Position numbers and translations under genes: made by a program. Below are positions 1 to 13,398 of a stretch of DNA of 64,000 bases, in pieces (the first letter of the stretch is position 1; the number at the start of each line of letters is the position of its first letter). The notes beneath the pieces were generated by a model. The model saw only the letters and a list, made by a program, of their open reading frames with translations, had not been told where the DNA came from and ran no database searches. The stretch comes from Stichopus chloronotus. Lineage: Eukaryota > Echinodermata > Holothuroidea > Aspidochirotida > Stichopodidae. The DNA lies in NCBI GenBank assembly GCA_021234535.1, contig CM037830.1, positions 21,259,116 to 21,323,115 of the forward strand. Reading direction: 5' to 3'.

Positions 1-1940
1 AAAAGCAGTCAGAACCACAGCACTAACATTTCTATTGCGTTGGCTACGAAACTCCAAAAGGGCAATGTATTTTCTTGTCTCATTGTAAGCTTTGTCTCAT
101 CTTATTTTGTTGCCTCATTTGATTTTGTGTCCTTTTGGGTTTTTTCATTCAATTTTGTGGTCTCATTCAATTTGGTCGAAGTTTCTTCCCAGGTATAAAC
201 ATTCGAAAAAAGCAAGTTTATTAACACATACAGCCCCGAATAATCGTCATTATTCGCACGAAAGTGTTCTTGTAAATAGACAGTGTCTATTCAGGAATAG
301 GCTTGCTTCTTTGCCTTAACTTGTCCGTCCGGATAGACAATTAGTCTATCAGTGTCTATATTCTATCGTGTTAGTGCAAACAGTGAATCTCACTTCGTGA
401 CAGCTTCTTTTCGCATGTGCATATGCGGACAGACAATATTGCATGACTGTCTATTTGCCCACGAACCTGCCAATAAGCAGTCCTATTCCCACACAGGGCC
501 GTAGCTGTGGACGCATATATTTAGGACGGGTAAGGGATGGGGGGTGGGAGTGTGAAGTTAAAGAATTCCGACCGGGTGTATGTTTTCTCTTTAACTGAGT
601 CGCAACACCACCCGACAGTTTCGGACACTAGAATTATCTTATCAGGAGGGCGCCCAGGGTGGGAAGTCATATCGAAAACTTCTGAACACAAAGCACTATT
701 TGCTCATTTTACACCAAAATTTCTAAATCGTTCTCACTAAGGTAAGCACAATCGGTTATACTTCTAAATGATATGCCTAGGTGTAAACAACTCATGAACT
801 GCCGACTTTTATTATCCGAAATACATGACTACCGACCTTTTCCAAATTTTGTAACATAAAAATTCCATAATTTGGGGAATTCGCCCCAAAATAATTGGCC
901 ACCTACTATAGACTATGACACGCATGCTCTCAGAAACGCGTTTAGCCGCGTGTAAATATATTGTGACTACAGATGTTAATCCTGTAATTTAAGTAAATTT
1001 GGAACGCTCCGCGCCAACTGATGTGTCGCTCCACTTTCTTCCAACAATTTTAGCTATGATGGAAGTGACGATGTGGGCCACTTGAGTTACTCATAAAATG
1101 ATGATAAATCATCAAAGTTTAGGAGGTTCTGAACATCTGACACACAACACGAACTAACATTGCTAGGATAATCCACGATCAAAATCACTTGTTGCAAATC
1201 TACTTTTTCACTATGAGGTATTAACCAAAGGCAATCCCTGTTCGTAATTTTCTCACATTTTTAGGATCAGGTCCATGACTAAGGAGGTTAATTAGACATA
1301 TTGGCATGCAATGGTTTCTTTCAAAGTAGTCACAAAATGAACGATAGTTAACTCGATGAGGAACCATTAACTGGGACTTTGGCGACTTCAACTCAGCACC
1401 GGTCGGGGATGGTACGACGACTTTATTAAGATAGAAATATAAGATTGCGAGGTCATTAATTTGTTTCGAAACCAGTGATGATGTCATCACGAAGCCTTAT
1501 CATTAGTTTCAAATCAAATTAACAACCTAGAATCCTCATATTTTATCTCCATTTCACAAATGGGTTTTCATGAACTGCCCTCTATTTGGTTTTCAACTCA
1601 CGTGAACATGGATATGGAATTTATTCCAAAGTAACACAAATTGCATGACACTACAATCACTGTAGCTGTTGATCATAACACTGCTCTCATCACCGAAATG
1701 TTTTTCTAATACCATTGACCTGGTCCTGGTGGTTTTCATTCGATCCCGCAGCAGAAATTCATCACAGGCATTTCATGAATAAAATACAAAGGAAATAATA
1801 GGGCGAGAACACGATTACATTCATTTAACTGTTTCAGACATAAAAATCGCGTAGGCCATATATCATTCGTTTCATGAATGTATAATGTATTATGTTTCTT
1901 TTGATTCTTATAGTCGTTTTCGTTTAACATACTTAAGCCT
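1..1940. other. gene-free stretch, no recognised element
   Basis: No reading frame here resembles a known family, and no exon with convincing splice sites was seen. Around 270-350 there is a cluster of short dyads based on ATAGACA and TGTCTAT, including the perfect 17-base palindrome AATAGACAGTGTCTATT. The rest is AT-rich non-coding sequence downstream of the minus-strand HYR gene. Confidence 0.5.
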
Positions 1941-2283
1941 CAAAGTGAAGTAGGGCGTTTGTTTTAGAGAAAACATCCATATTTTTGAAACCAATTTTGT
2001 GGATGATAGATTATTCAAAATAAGGAAAGGCAGTGGCCTTATTTTTAAGAAATAAGCTCCTCACAGATAGAAATTCAGTTATTCGTTATACTGAAAACTA
2101 ATTTGTTCACCCAAACTTTTCAAAATTCAAATGATGCATCTTCCGTTCCTCATCACATGCATAATGTTTTGAGGAGATGGAGCTTTGGTAGATGTTTATT
2201 CATGAGACTGAATGGTTCAACAATGATTACCGCTATTTTCTTTGCATGTCATGGCGGTGTATAACGCCCTATTTCCCTTTAAG
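1941..2283 (+). mobile_element. TTAA-flanked MITE, copy 1
   Basis: About 340 bp with inverted ends, TAGGGCGTTT on the left and the complement AACGCCCTATTTCCCT on the right, followed by TTAA. The left end has drifted (AAAGTGAAGTAGGGCG). The interior matches the copies at 30059-30411 (same orientation) and 50950-51316 (inverted), sharing stretches such as GATGCATCTTC and ATAATGTTTTGAGGAGATG. It has no coding capacity, so it is a non-autonomous DNA transposon. The TTAA flanks suggest piggyBac-type mobilisation, which is inference. Confidence 0.75.
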
Positions 2284-2734
2284 GTAATACTAGGTTATAT
2301 ACTGCTACTTCTTGCGTAAACCCTAGGCTGTTGAAATATACGGATCAAGTGACTTAAGCAAGAGAGATCCGAATAGTCTACTTAATTTATCATTGAAAGA
2401 TATGATCAACCGTGGCGTCATTTATACTGGTGTATATAGAACTTCAACGCCCTTCAAGATATGTTGATTTTTTTTTTGGGGGGGGGCTATATACTTCAAT
2501 TACGAGGATAAAATATATATATAAAATCACTCCAAAGTATATACCATATGAATACTGCTAACGTAACTTTACAGGACTTTCATTTACCATTATCAAGCGG
2601 TGATCAAGTTCGGTCGATTTAATAAAATCCGCATATAATGCAGTAATTTGCCAAGTGTTGTACCTATATTTTCTTGGATATCTTCATTCAAATTATCTCG
2701 ATTTCTGTGACCCCCAAAGTACAGTTGAAGTGCC

Positions 2735-3033
2735 TCAGTTTGGCATAGGTGTCATGTAGCCCTCCTCTGTTGTCCCTGATAAATTTTCGCCGGCTGTTGC
2801 CTTCGATACGGGTGCTCTTATGGAAGGGAGCGGTCTTCTTGTTGAAACAAGGTCTTCGTAGTCATCTTTCACCCCCCCAGCTGGCGCTGGAATTGGTTGG
2901 CTAATGTGGTCTTGCCTTCCATTACGTAGGTAAAAGAAGAAAGCAACTATCAATAAGACAACGATGATGATTATTGTTAAGCAGACGATCACAGCTACAA
3001 CAACGCCATTGTTACCGTCTCCTGTGGATGAAT
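2735..3033 (-). CDS. transmembrane and cytoplasmic-tail exon, stop codon
   Basis: Terminal exon with acceptor CGTTTTGCAG, entered in phase 1, stop TGA at 2735-2737. A Ser/Thr/Gly-rich juxtamembrane piece is followed by a strong hydrophobic helix (VVVAVIVCLTIIIIVV onward). A basic stop-transfer YLRNGR comes next, then a tail of about 60 residues. The tail contains DDYEDL, a proline-rich stretch and EEGYMTPMPN at the C-terminus. YMTPM fits the YxxM class bound by PI3-kinase p85 SH2 domains and YEDL fits YxxL. Use as phosphorylation sites is inference. Confidence 0.85.
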
Positions 3034-6000
3034 CTGCAAAACGAGAGGGAAAACGATTCCAAAGATAAAATGACAGCATTTGTCAACTTTTACCAAACAA
3101 TAACATCTATCGAACAAGAAAAGGATTTATCCATTCCTGTTTTGTTTTAAATAGTCATGAAAGACGGAAGAAAAAATGGTTGTTGCAGCATTCGAACATT
3201 TCAGAGATGTCTTTCAAATAGAAAGCTCTGTGTCATTCAGTATTCCACGTCATCCCAGGCCTTTTGGTCTCTGCAGCCAATACGTGAACATTGCTAACTT
3301 ACCTGTTTGACTGTTGTCTCTGACTATCACGTTGAATTTGCAGGAGGCGCTGTTCCCCGCGTGATCTATGAATGCGTACTCAACGGGCGTGTTTCCAACG
3401 CGGAAGCTGTCAGAAGGGTAATGTGTTTGAATAATGCGGGATATGAATGAATTATCTTCTGCGAACGGCTCCTCCCAGGATACAGTAGCGTTCATTTCAG
3501 TTGGTGTTACGTCACGAACGACATCTTCACTCGGACATCTGAAGACATTAGGAATGTCATTGTCTGAAAGAGATGAATTAGGATGTTACACATCAAGACT
3601 AGGAATATTTGTTTCTCTTTATTGGTAAAAACCATATCTTAGTAGCATGTTTGTTCATGAAAGAAGAACTTCAAAGAAACCTTATACTTCCAACATGCTA
3701 AAAATGGGGAGGTTGTGATTTCACCCAGGCAAACCTACATGAATATCCTTTGTATTTCTTCACAATCGTGATTCTATGAAAAGAAACGTCAAAATAGATT
3801 AAGAGACGTGACCTTAACTTCCACGATATTTTAAGGTAAATCTACAATATACCACACCTACATTCTTACTAAGTGAAAATTTCAAGGTTAATGAGGGTTT
3901 CTGTCAGGCAAATTCAAAGAAAAACAGATTCAAGTTCTCGCAAGAGTTTGCCACTGTTACAGGGCATTTTGGTAACCTTGGTTCAAGTGGAAATCTTTCT
4001 TGACCAGAGAACTCTTTCTCCAAATGGAAATATCTAGTACTAGGAACAAGATATTGACATACTAGGTTTGAAATGCCTGCACTGGAAAATTATTTTTTGC
4101 ACTGAAGGACCCCTCCAATTGTCAGTAAAATATGCCTTAAGTGTTTGTATCATTTACGTTCATTCACAGAGTGAACAGCTGTGTGATGCCCTGAGAACGG
4201 TAGTTGCGAAACTTGAATGGCCGGCAGTAGAAGCTGAATCTCAGGCACAGTAACATCAAGTCACGAGTCAGACTCATCCATCATATCTGCTTTTACGATC
4301 TCGAAGGGCAAGGATTTCAAGAATAGAGTGAATCAAGAAGGAATACATCGTTGCTGATTTCCTGTCGTGTATATATGTGGTCTACTTACCTTCCACAACA
4401 CTTACAGCAAACGAGCAATAAGCACAATTGTTTGCAAGATCGCAAAACTCGAAGTTGACCTCAAAGGTACTGCCGACAACATAAATTCCTTCTCCGGGAT
4501 AGTAATCGGTGGTAAAGAAACCAGAATCGTCTACTACAGTTGGGTGATCCCATTGGACGAACGTCTCATTGACCCCTGGTTTAACCCCAAAGACAACAGA
4601 AGGAGGACAATAGACCACTTCCGGTGGAGATAGATCTTCTACAAATACAATAAAAAAAGAGAAAGACTGAGAATGTGTAGCTTGCTTCTTCAGTTAGGAT
4701 AACTTTGCATAGTCACGATTTTCTGGCTAAGTTAAAAAGTATTGAGCTTAAACCTTGAAAGAATATATTTGTAAAGAAATAGGAAACCATCTCATCTTCA
4801 AATGTGTTCACCGGATTTTTTTATCATCTTAATTGAATCTCACAAAGAATGGAAAATGAACAGATACCGATATAGTCTTCTTGAAATACAAAAAACAATA
4901 TATCAATGCATGGTCGGAATTTACTTGTGAGAAGAAACCACTATTTAAAATATTTTTTAATGCTGTGAGTGTATCTCACAACGGGTTTTTTCCCTCTTGT
5001 AATGCAACTTAAAATTCTTTAAATCTTTTACTGCTTGTCGTCGCAACTTTGAATGTTTGGATTTTTTTTCATTGTCAGACTAACTTATTCGTGACAGGAT
5101 CTTGTCATCTATGAGCGAAAGGAATAGCTGTATAGTTATCTGTATATATTCGACTAGATAGGGAAATGATTTGTGAGGGACTAACATGTTGCTCGAAAGA
5201 AAGACAAGGCTCGCGAAGTGACTGAGACAGGTAAGTTAATTGTGAACGGTGAAAGGGTCTTCAAAAGTTTGAGAATAATAATTACCAGCGCCCTGTATTT
5301 AGTTTATCCCACCCAGGCTACCCGTAACCGTTACAACCAAGCATGAGAATTGCAAAGCGTGAGAAGGACGTTCTCCGAGGCTATGACTTTCTTATTCAGA
5401 TCAGACCTCGCTTTATGCCGTGAATTGTAATGATGCTGATAAATTAGCTAATAGTTGATAAAATGTACGATGGTAAGAATATGAGCCAAAGAGAAAAGCC
5501 AAAGTTACAGACTGATAAATATAAATTCAAATCACAATACACACACACAGGGGTTAAGAGACCTGCAATATTAGTAGATACAACGTTTAATGCCCCACTG
5601 TAACAACAAGTAGGCTAATCACGTTGTTGCAAATTTCTTCTTCATTGTTTTGCATGGTCATTCATACAGATCCTTTCATGTGTTCCGGGAGTGCTCTGAG
5701 CTGTAGATTATTTTCATCAGTGATTCTGATCGCCAGTTGTGGTTAGTGTTGTGCTGGATATTCAAGTTACTTAGCTTAGTAAACTAGTACTGAAGTACAA
5801 CGCATATTGGTCAAACGGCACAATGATACCTGAATGAGTACACATTTGCGTGGAAATCGAGTGTGCGTCAAAAGTATTTCTAGAAATGTGAACGCGTCAA
5901 ACTTTTCCTCGGATCCGTACGCGCCGTCACTCTCGATGTTTTGAATGCCCTGAAAAGCGGGTCGTGGGTGTTTTAGGGTTACCAACTCACTGTCTAGGAG

Positions 6001-9000
6001 GAGAAATTTCTCTTGTACACACCATTTAAGTGTCTTTTTTTGGTGACTTTAACCGCTCAAGTGAGTACAATATCTCCTCCCGTATACTATATATGTATCC
6101 TCATTAGATAATTCATTTAGCTGGACAGTTAGCATCTCAGTGATGTGTCATTTTATTAATCAATATTTCAGTTAAAATACCCGGTAAGTGGGTTTCATGA
6201 CCGTTTATTCGATATAACTAAATCCGTTAAGTTAGTAAAAATATAAATGTGTCGACTCGATTTCACCTTTCTAACTTAACTTGAAGGAGCAACTCAACGT
6301 GTGTACTTACTTTTGATCACATGAATGTTCACTTCACATGAGGCTGTATTGCCACTTGGATCCGTGTAAATGTAATTTACCTTCGTCAACCCTGCCGTAA
6401 AGTAATTATTCCGGATTTCGGGCTCAATGAGAACGCTAAACTGGCCAGAGTTATCAGTCACCGTCGGGGTTTCCGACACGAAAGTCCCATTTTCGTGTAG
6501 GGGTATCACTTTTTCGATTATGCTTGGACAATAATCGATTCTCGGGGGCGTTGTGTCAACTGCATGGAAAGAGACAAATAACAAGGAAGTTTCTACTGGA
6601 ATTAAAGCCGATAGAATAATGAGGGCTATAGCTGTGATATGCTCATGCTGTGTTAAGTAAATAGTATGCATACTAATTACTACGTTGAGAAAAATTAATC
6701 CACCTTAATTGCAACTTAAATTTATAAGCTATAAGTTAACCCACAATTAGACAGGAATTCGTGACCGTAACGTGGGGTGAAATGATACATTACTTCCGTA
6801 GAGCGGCTGATTGAGTGTCATATTTCTATCTACCTCACAACGGAGGCAATAATATTGTAAGAAATCAATAGCCAACTTTCAGTTATGTGTCTGGTAGTTT
6901 TATCATGTCAAGTTTATAATGTAACCATATATGCCCATGTTGATTAAGAAAAAAAAAAACAATTCCCATCTGAACTGACCTTGTAAAAAAAAAAAAATGA
7001 TACCAAATTTGTTCAAGAACTGTTCTCAACCCCTTGAAAACCTTTGCACACTAAAGCACGCTCATGATGAGGGGTGCAGAATATTAAACCAGAAAGTCAA
7101 ACAGAATGACTTTTAGTACGACTTTGACTAAATAACTTTGTGATTCTTTGTCTAATCAATTTTTTTATACGCACACAATCACCTACAAACAAAAGCAACC
7201 AGTGGAGAAGAGAAGGGACCATATCAAAATGATAAACAAAATGCAAGAATGACAATCACGTTCAGTTTCACTTATGGCTTTGACGTTACCAAGTGCTGAT
7301 ATGAATGAGTATTGTCATGCGCTCACCATTTATGACAATTGTGGTCATGAAAGATGGCATATATCTCTCAACCAAAGCAATTCACAAGTTGGTAAAAAAG
7401 TTCCGTGGCACCAAAATTTAATTAAAGATCTGAAACTCCTCCCAGGGGAGTGTTTGTTTGGACTTGAAAAAAAAAACCTACTTTGTAAACCTTGACAGGG
7501 ATAACAATTTCTGGGATATATTCTCTGAAGGGTTAGAAAAGGTGATAAGAGCTACGTTAAGTGGTTGCTTGGAGAAGGGCGTGGAAAATAGGCTTTAAAT
7601 ATTCCACAAATTAAAAGATAATGAGACTGAAGTCAGTTTATCAGTAGTCTCTGCTATTAAACAAAGAGCCACACTTTTACAGGTTTTCAGTAGGAAAGAA
7701 GTAAGCATGATATTCTAAACATGAGTGACATGTACCGCTTTCTTTGTCCACATACAGGACATGTAAACTCTAAGTATCACATGCTGGGCTTTTGAACCCA
7801 GCGCAGCTCTTTGGAATCATAGACCTTATAATATTCATTTAATATCACATTACAGTGATGACAGGTCTCCCATGGGGCAATTCAAATGACCGATATCACC
7901 TAATCATCAAGTACTAACGATGTTGACACTTTCGAAGTTCTAGCTGAATCCACATGGTGGGATAATTTTCTTTATAGGTTTTCATACTTTAAGCTCTGGA
8001 GACCTCAAATGACCTTTGACCTTCATGAAAAACGATAGGGATCATGTACTCACAATGGACTACCACCACATGAGCTTGGAACTTCAAGCACCTTTCCCTG
8101 CTTGAGATACTGTGTTTACAAGGTTTTCACACTATGTAGGCTATTGACCTCACATGATCTTTGACTTCCACAACAAATGACATACATTTACTCATTAGGT
8201 GTTACCAATCATAAGAGTTTAAAGTTCCAGCAAGATTTAGTTGCTGAATATCTCCCTTAATAGGTTTTCTTACTTAAAGCTCTGGTAACCTCAAATGACC
8301 TTTGACCTCCATGAAAAAATAGGGATCATCTGCTCACAATGGACTACCAACACATCAAGTTGGAAGTTCAAGCAATTTTCCCTTCTTGAGATACCGTGTT
8401 TACAAGGTTTTCAAACAATGTCCTCTGGTGAAGTCAAGTGACCTTTGACCACCATAAAAAAAATGGCAGACATCATCTTCTAATAAATTGCTACCAATTA
8501 TAAAGAGGTAACTACATTCGGTTGCTGAGATATCTCACTTGAGAGGTTTTCGTACTTTAACTCTGGTGACCTCAAATGATCTTTGACCTCCATGAAAAAC
8601 GATAGGAATCATCTACTTATGACGGACTACCAACACACCAACTTTGTGAAGTTCGAGCACAGTTCCCTTTTAAGATACTGTGTTTACGAGCCAAAACATT
8701 ACATACGCACGCACGCACACACACACACACACATACAGATACACACACACACAGAATCACCACCGTATAGATTCCCTACCTGCCTTCGGAATCAAAAAGG
8801 CAAAAAAGAGGCAATCCAGGGAGTTGCATATTTCATCTCCATGAAGCATTGATTTCACTTAATAATAAATATTTGAGTACAGCATTTAAAAGTCTAAACC
8901 TCAATTGTGTCTACTATACTGCATGAGAATATCACCAAAGAAGATGCTGGATCTTCATCAAGATATTTACAGTGCAGATCACTGAAAGGATAAATGTACA

Positions 9001-12000
9001 CAATTAAGGTTTTTTGATGGGATCGTGCCTTGTTCAATGAAAAAATGCTTAATCGATTATTTAAAAGTCTAGTCGAAGGGATGGCCATTCACAAGGAAGT
9101 TTTTAGTGTTAGGGTAGGGGATGGAATAGAGGAAACTCACTTAGAATCAGGGACCATACACCATCACCAGTAGGAAGGAGTGTAAAGGACGGGGAGCATA
9201 TAGACAAACGTCCGTGGCATGAATACCCCACACAGGTAAATGAAAGTAAATGATAGTCACAGGGCTAGTCACGATGCTGTTAGTGCTAGGTGTTAGATTA
9301 TATATTAGGGTACGCGGGGTTGAGAGGAGGCATTTAACGACCATACCGGTGGACGAAGTCAGCAGGAGTATGGTTGCACTTCACAGGGTTGCCGTGGGGG
9401 TAGGGTTCTCAAGATATGCTGGAAATCCTAATATTGGAGCAAAACTGTTGTTTCTGCTAAGAAGTCAGCAAATGACATTTACCGTTGAAGTGATATATCT
9501 CGAACATTATACATTCAGGTAAGTCCTTACAAAGTTTCCGGATAGCTGCTCAAGCAATTCTCAAGATATGCTAGAATCCTAATCTTGGATCAGAATTGGC
9601 TTTCTTGGTCAAATATCAGCAAATTTCATTATATTTACCATAAAAGTAATACATCTCTCAGTGATCTCAGGAAAGTTTTTAGTTTTTACTTGCCTAAATA
9701 ATTTTCTAAAGTCCTAAAGTTTTGGACTAACTTTGGCATATTCCCAGAAAATCAGCAAATTTAATTATACATATTTATCCTCAAATAGTTTTAAGGTATG
9801 CTTGCAACCCAAATTTTGGAGAAAACTTAGCTTTTTTCCTAAAAATGAGCAACTTTCACTAGATTTAAAATTGAAGTGATATTACCTTGAACATTGTGTT
9901 ATAAGGCAAGTCCTTACAGAATTTTGAATTTAATTCTCAAATTGTTTTCAAGATATGCTGGAAATCCCAATTTTGGTGCAAACTTGGCTTTTCCCCCTAA
10001 CAAAATTAGCAAATTTGACTCAATATGCCATTACACTAATACGCCAGAGTTTAAACTCAATCGCTCATATACTTTTCAAGGAATGCTGGAAAATCCAAAA
10101 TTTGGACAGGTGCGGATGCAGACACACACAAACACACATACAGCACATACTCGCACTCAGTGCCTTACGTGGTACTGCGGTTCCCCGTAAGGAAGTCACT
10201 AGAAGTCTCCTTTTTGCGATGATCGCATGCAGCACGTGACTGTCGAAAGAGCGGGCTGCCGGTATAAGCTGACAGACCTCCTAGCAGAGATGGAATTTTC
10301 TGGCGTACTACGCCAATTACGAGCTCCGCGTGAAGGAATGAAGTGCTAGGCTCTCACGCTCGCAAACGATGTAGCCGCGGTGTAGTAAATCACTATGCTC
10401 TGAACGGTGTATATTACACAACTTGTAATAAATGTGCATATTTGCAAAGAGTCCCAAAATTCGGACTTGAGTACACGACTTCAGTAGTCGATAGGGTCCT
10501 CGGGTACCCGAATTTATAGCTTTTGTTAGGCTTTGAGACCGTTGTGAAGTTATCATGCGACGTTTTGATACTCATCGCCCAAGAAATTCCCAATTCTCCA
10601 AACCATTTACTTCTAGTCCCTCCAGAGCCTGTGTGTACATGACACTAGTCCCTCCCACAGTCCAAACTCCAAATGGGTAATCAAACAATGGGTTCCTGTG
10701 TAATCTGTGTATTAGCTACTCTGCATCTTTAAAATTTACCGTCAAGAAGCAGAAACTTTTGCTTCCCGTTGGAAAAAAAATGTAGCCTGGGGTGATGAGT
10801 CAATGCTTTTCCTATAACTCCATCCATCGTACTTACCCAACGGGCATGACAATGAAGTTGTTCATAGTTAAAGTGATTGCGTGTGTACTGGAAAACCAAA
10901 AAGATAAGAATATGTTTGATCTTAACTTTTTCTTTATTTTTAAATGTACAGACAAGGTTGTACATGAACGGACTATGTCTTTCAATGAAGGAAAATGACA
11001 GTGACTACTTCGAAAAGCAACGGGATTGGCATTAAAACAGTAAAAACTGAAATAATATTTGAAAACTAACGGTTCTTACTATAACCGCCTACACAATGAA
11101 TATGCAACAGTACAGGTCTCACTAGTGTATCAAAAACATACTACTCAAGTCGTGGCTCCTTGGTAGGTATCGGGAATTGTAGCATTTGGTGAAAGGAAAC
11201 ACTGTATTTACAAATAACCTACGAACTGAAAACAACCTTGGGTCCCGGGGTCAGTGATCCTGAGTTGTTAACTGAATATTCAATACTAGTATACTTCCCA
11301 TTGGCTTCCTCAAAGAAGCACACCGTTGATTTGAATGAAAACTGTCAACCACTACATTATCGTATTCTACACTTTTGGTCGTTATGTTAGAAGAACTTGA
11401 AATCATATGGCAAAATTAACCAACTGAAACCTATTTATATTCCCAGGTTATCTGAATGGTGTAATTAAAAACTTTACCAAACTGTTGGAGATGAAATTTC
11501 AATGTTTTTACTTTTTGCCTACGCACGCAATCACTTTAAATACATGCTGAATTTTGTCACGCGTCGAGTGTACGTAGGTGAAACTTAGCAAATTTCAGAA
11601 CCGGGGCCTAAAATCGTCCCTCTGGTTTCCGAGTACCCGCATATCCGATGCAAACACTATAGTATATAATCCAGTAATTACACAAAATGTGCATATAAAA
11701 ATGCAAAATTGACTATCCTATGGAGTTAGTTAGAAGAGCGATCAATCATGATCAATCATTATATCGGTATAGCTGAAATAATGCAGTGGAAGGCTGAATG
11801 AACAAACTGTTGTGCAGACTAAATACGATGTAAAAATCCCACGATCTTATTATATTGAAATAAAATGAAATTTTCTCAAATAGTCGAGTGAAATGACTAC
11901 AATTACTTTCCCAGTGATATTAAAAATGAAATTATTCTAGAGCTTTTTCTGACCTTTTCTTTTTAAATTTAGGATTAGTTACATCTTTCTATTGTTCTTA

Positions 12001-13358
12001 TTTGCTTTCAATCAATTATTACCTTTACATTGTCATTAAGCTTATTTTAATATCTTTTTTTCTTCTTAGTCCCAATGTACTCTTTGACAAATTATGTACA
12101 TGACACTTGAAACAGTGGAACAAATAGGGAAACATCATAAGCAATAAATTGCTGCTATTTTCATCCACTTAGGTAAAGAAAACAAGGTGAAATTTAACCA
12201 GGGTTGTGCAACCTGTGGCCCGCTGGTCATATTCTGCTCCCGACCTCGGGGCCCGTAGCTAGACTTACCATTTTAAGGGGGGGGACAGATCAATATTGAG
12301 GTTTTGTTGGCATAGGAAGGGGTCCAAGCAGAGGGGGTGGCCCTCAGGGTCCTAGGGTTGGAACGGTCTTAGTTGAAAAATGGTGCATGATTTCCATCGT
12401 TTCGCCCTGTGTTCGTATTCCGGAAAAGTAGACCCTTTTATTGAAAGTTTTTTGGGGGGGTTTGGGGGGGGGCTGCCATCCCCGTTTCTACGTGCCTGGT
12501 AAACGGACCTCTTGGTCGTTGGTCGATCAAGCAGTTCTATTGAGAATGTCACAGTTGTCATCAATCTTTCACAAGTTTCCATTTGGAAGATTTGTTTGTA
12601 TTAACATTTAATTCAGTCTCTTTTGAAACACATTTTCAAAGTAACAATCGAAATGGAAAAATATACATGAAATACGAAAAGAAAAGAGGCTGAGGTGAGT
12701 CTCTTGAAAAGATGTTTCAAAACAAGGCTTTCTTATCATTTCAAGAAAAATGATTATGATTGTATCGTGGTATGAAACGAGACGTCTTTTTTTATTATCT
12801 TTTCCGTTCAACTACGGCTCTTTGATGCTTGCAACAACATGATTTGGCCCGATTTTCGTAAAAGCTGCACACCCCTGGTCTAAACATCCCCCACCCCTTG
12901 GGTAGTACCACGGTACTACTATATAGTTACCTGATTGAATATGGATGTCAAAACTGCAGAAAGCTTGATTGTGAGAGCCATCTTCAAAGACGTACGTCAC
13001 TGATATCACAGAACCGCCACCGACATAGATAAACTGCCCTGGGGACTTGTCGCTTTTATCTACCAGGACTACCTGTCCTGAGTTGTCAGTAGCCGTTGGT
13101 TCTGTCCAATTGGCTAATACGTGTCTGTCACTTATCTCATTTTGAAATGTCAACGGGGAGGCAGGGCAGTTCGCTATCACCGGTGGTTCTGTGTCCACTG
13201 TAGGGTAAAACAGAAGATAAAAACGTCTTATGTTGGTATGAGAACGATAACTAGCAAAGTTGGGGAGCTACCACTTTCGTGATTGCTTGCTTGATTGATT
13301 GGATGGATGAGTGATGAGTGGGAAAGTGTGTCGACTGACTGACTGACTGACTGGTTGG

Positions 13359-13398
<40 letters not shown>

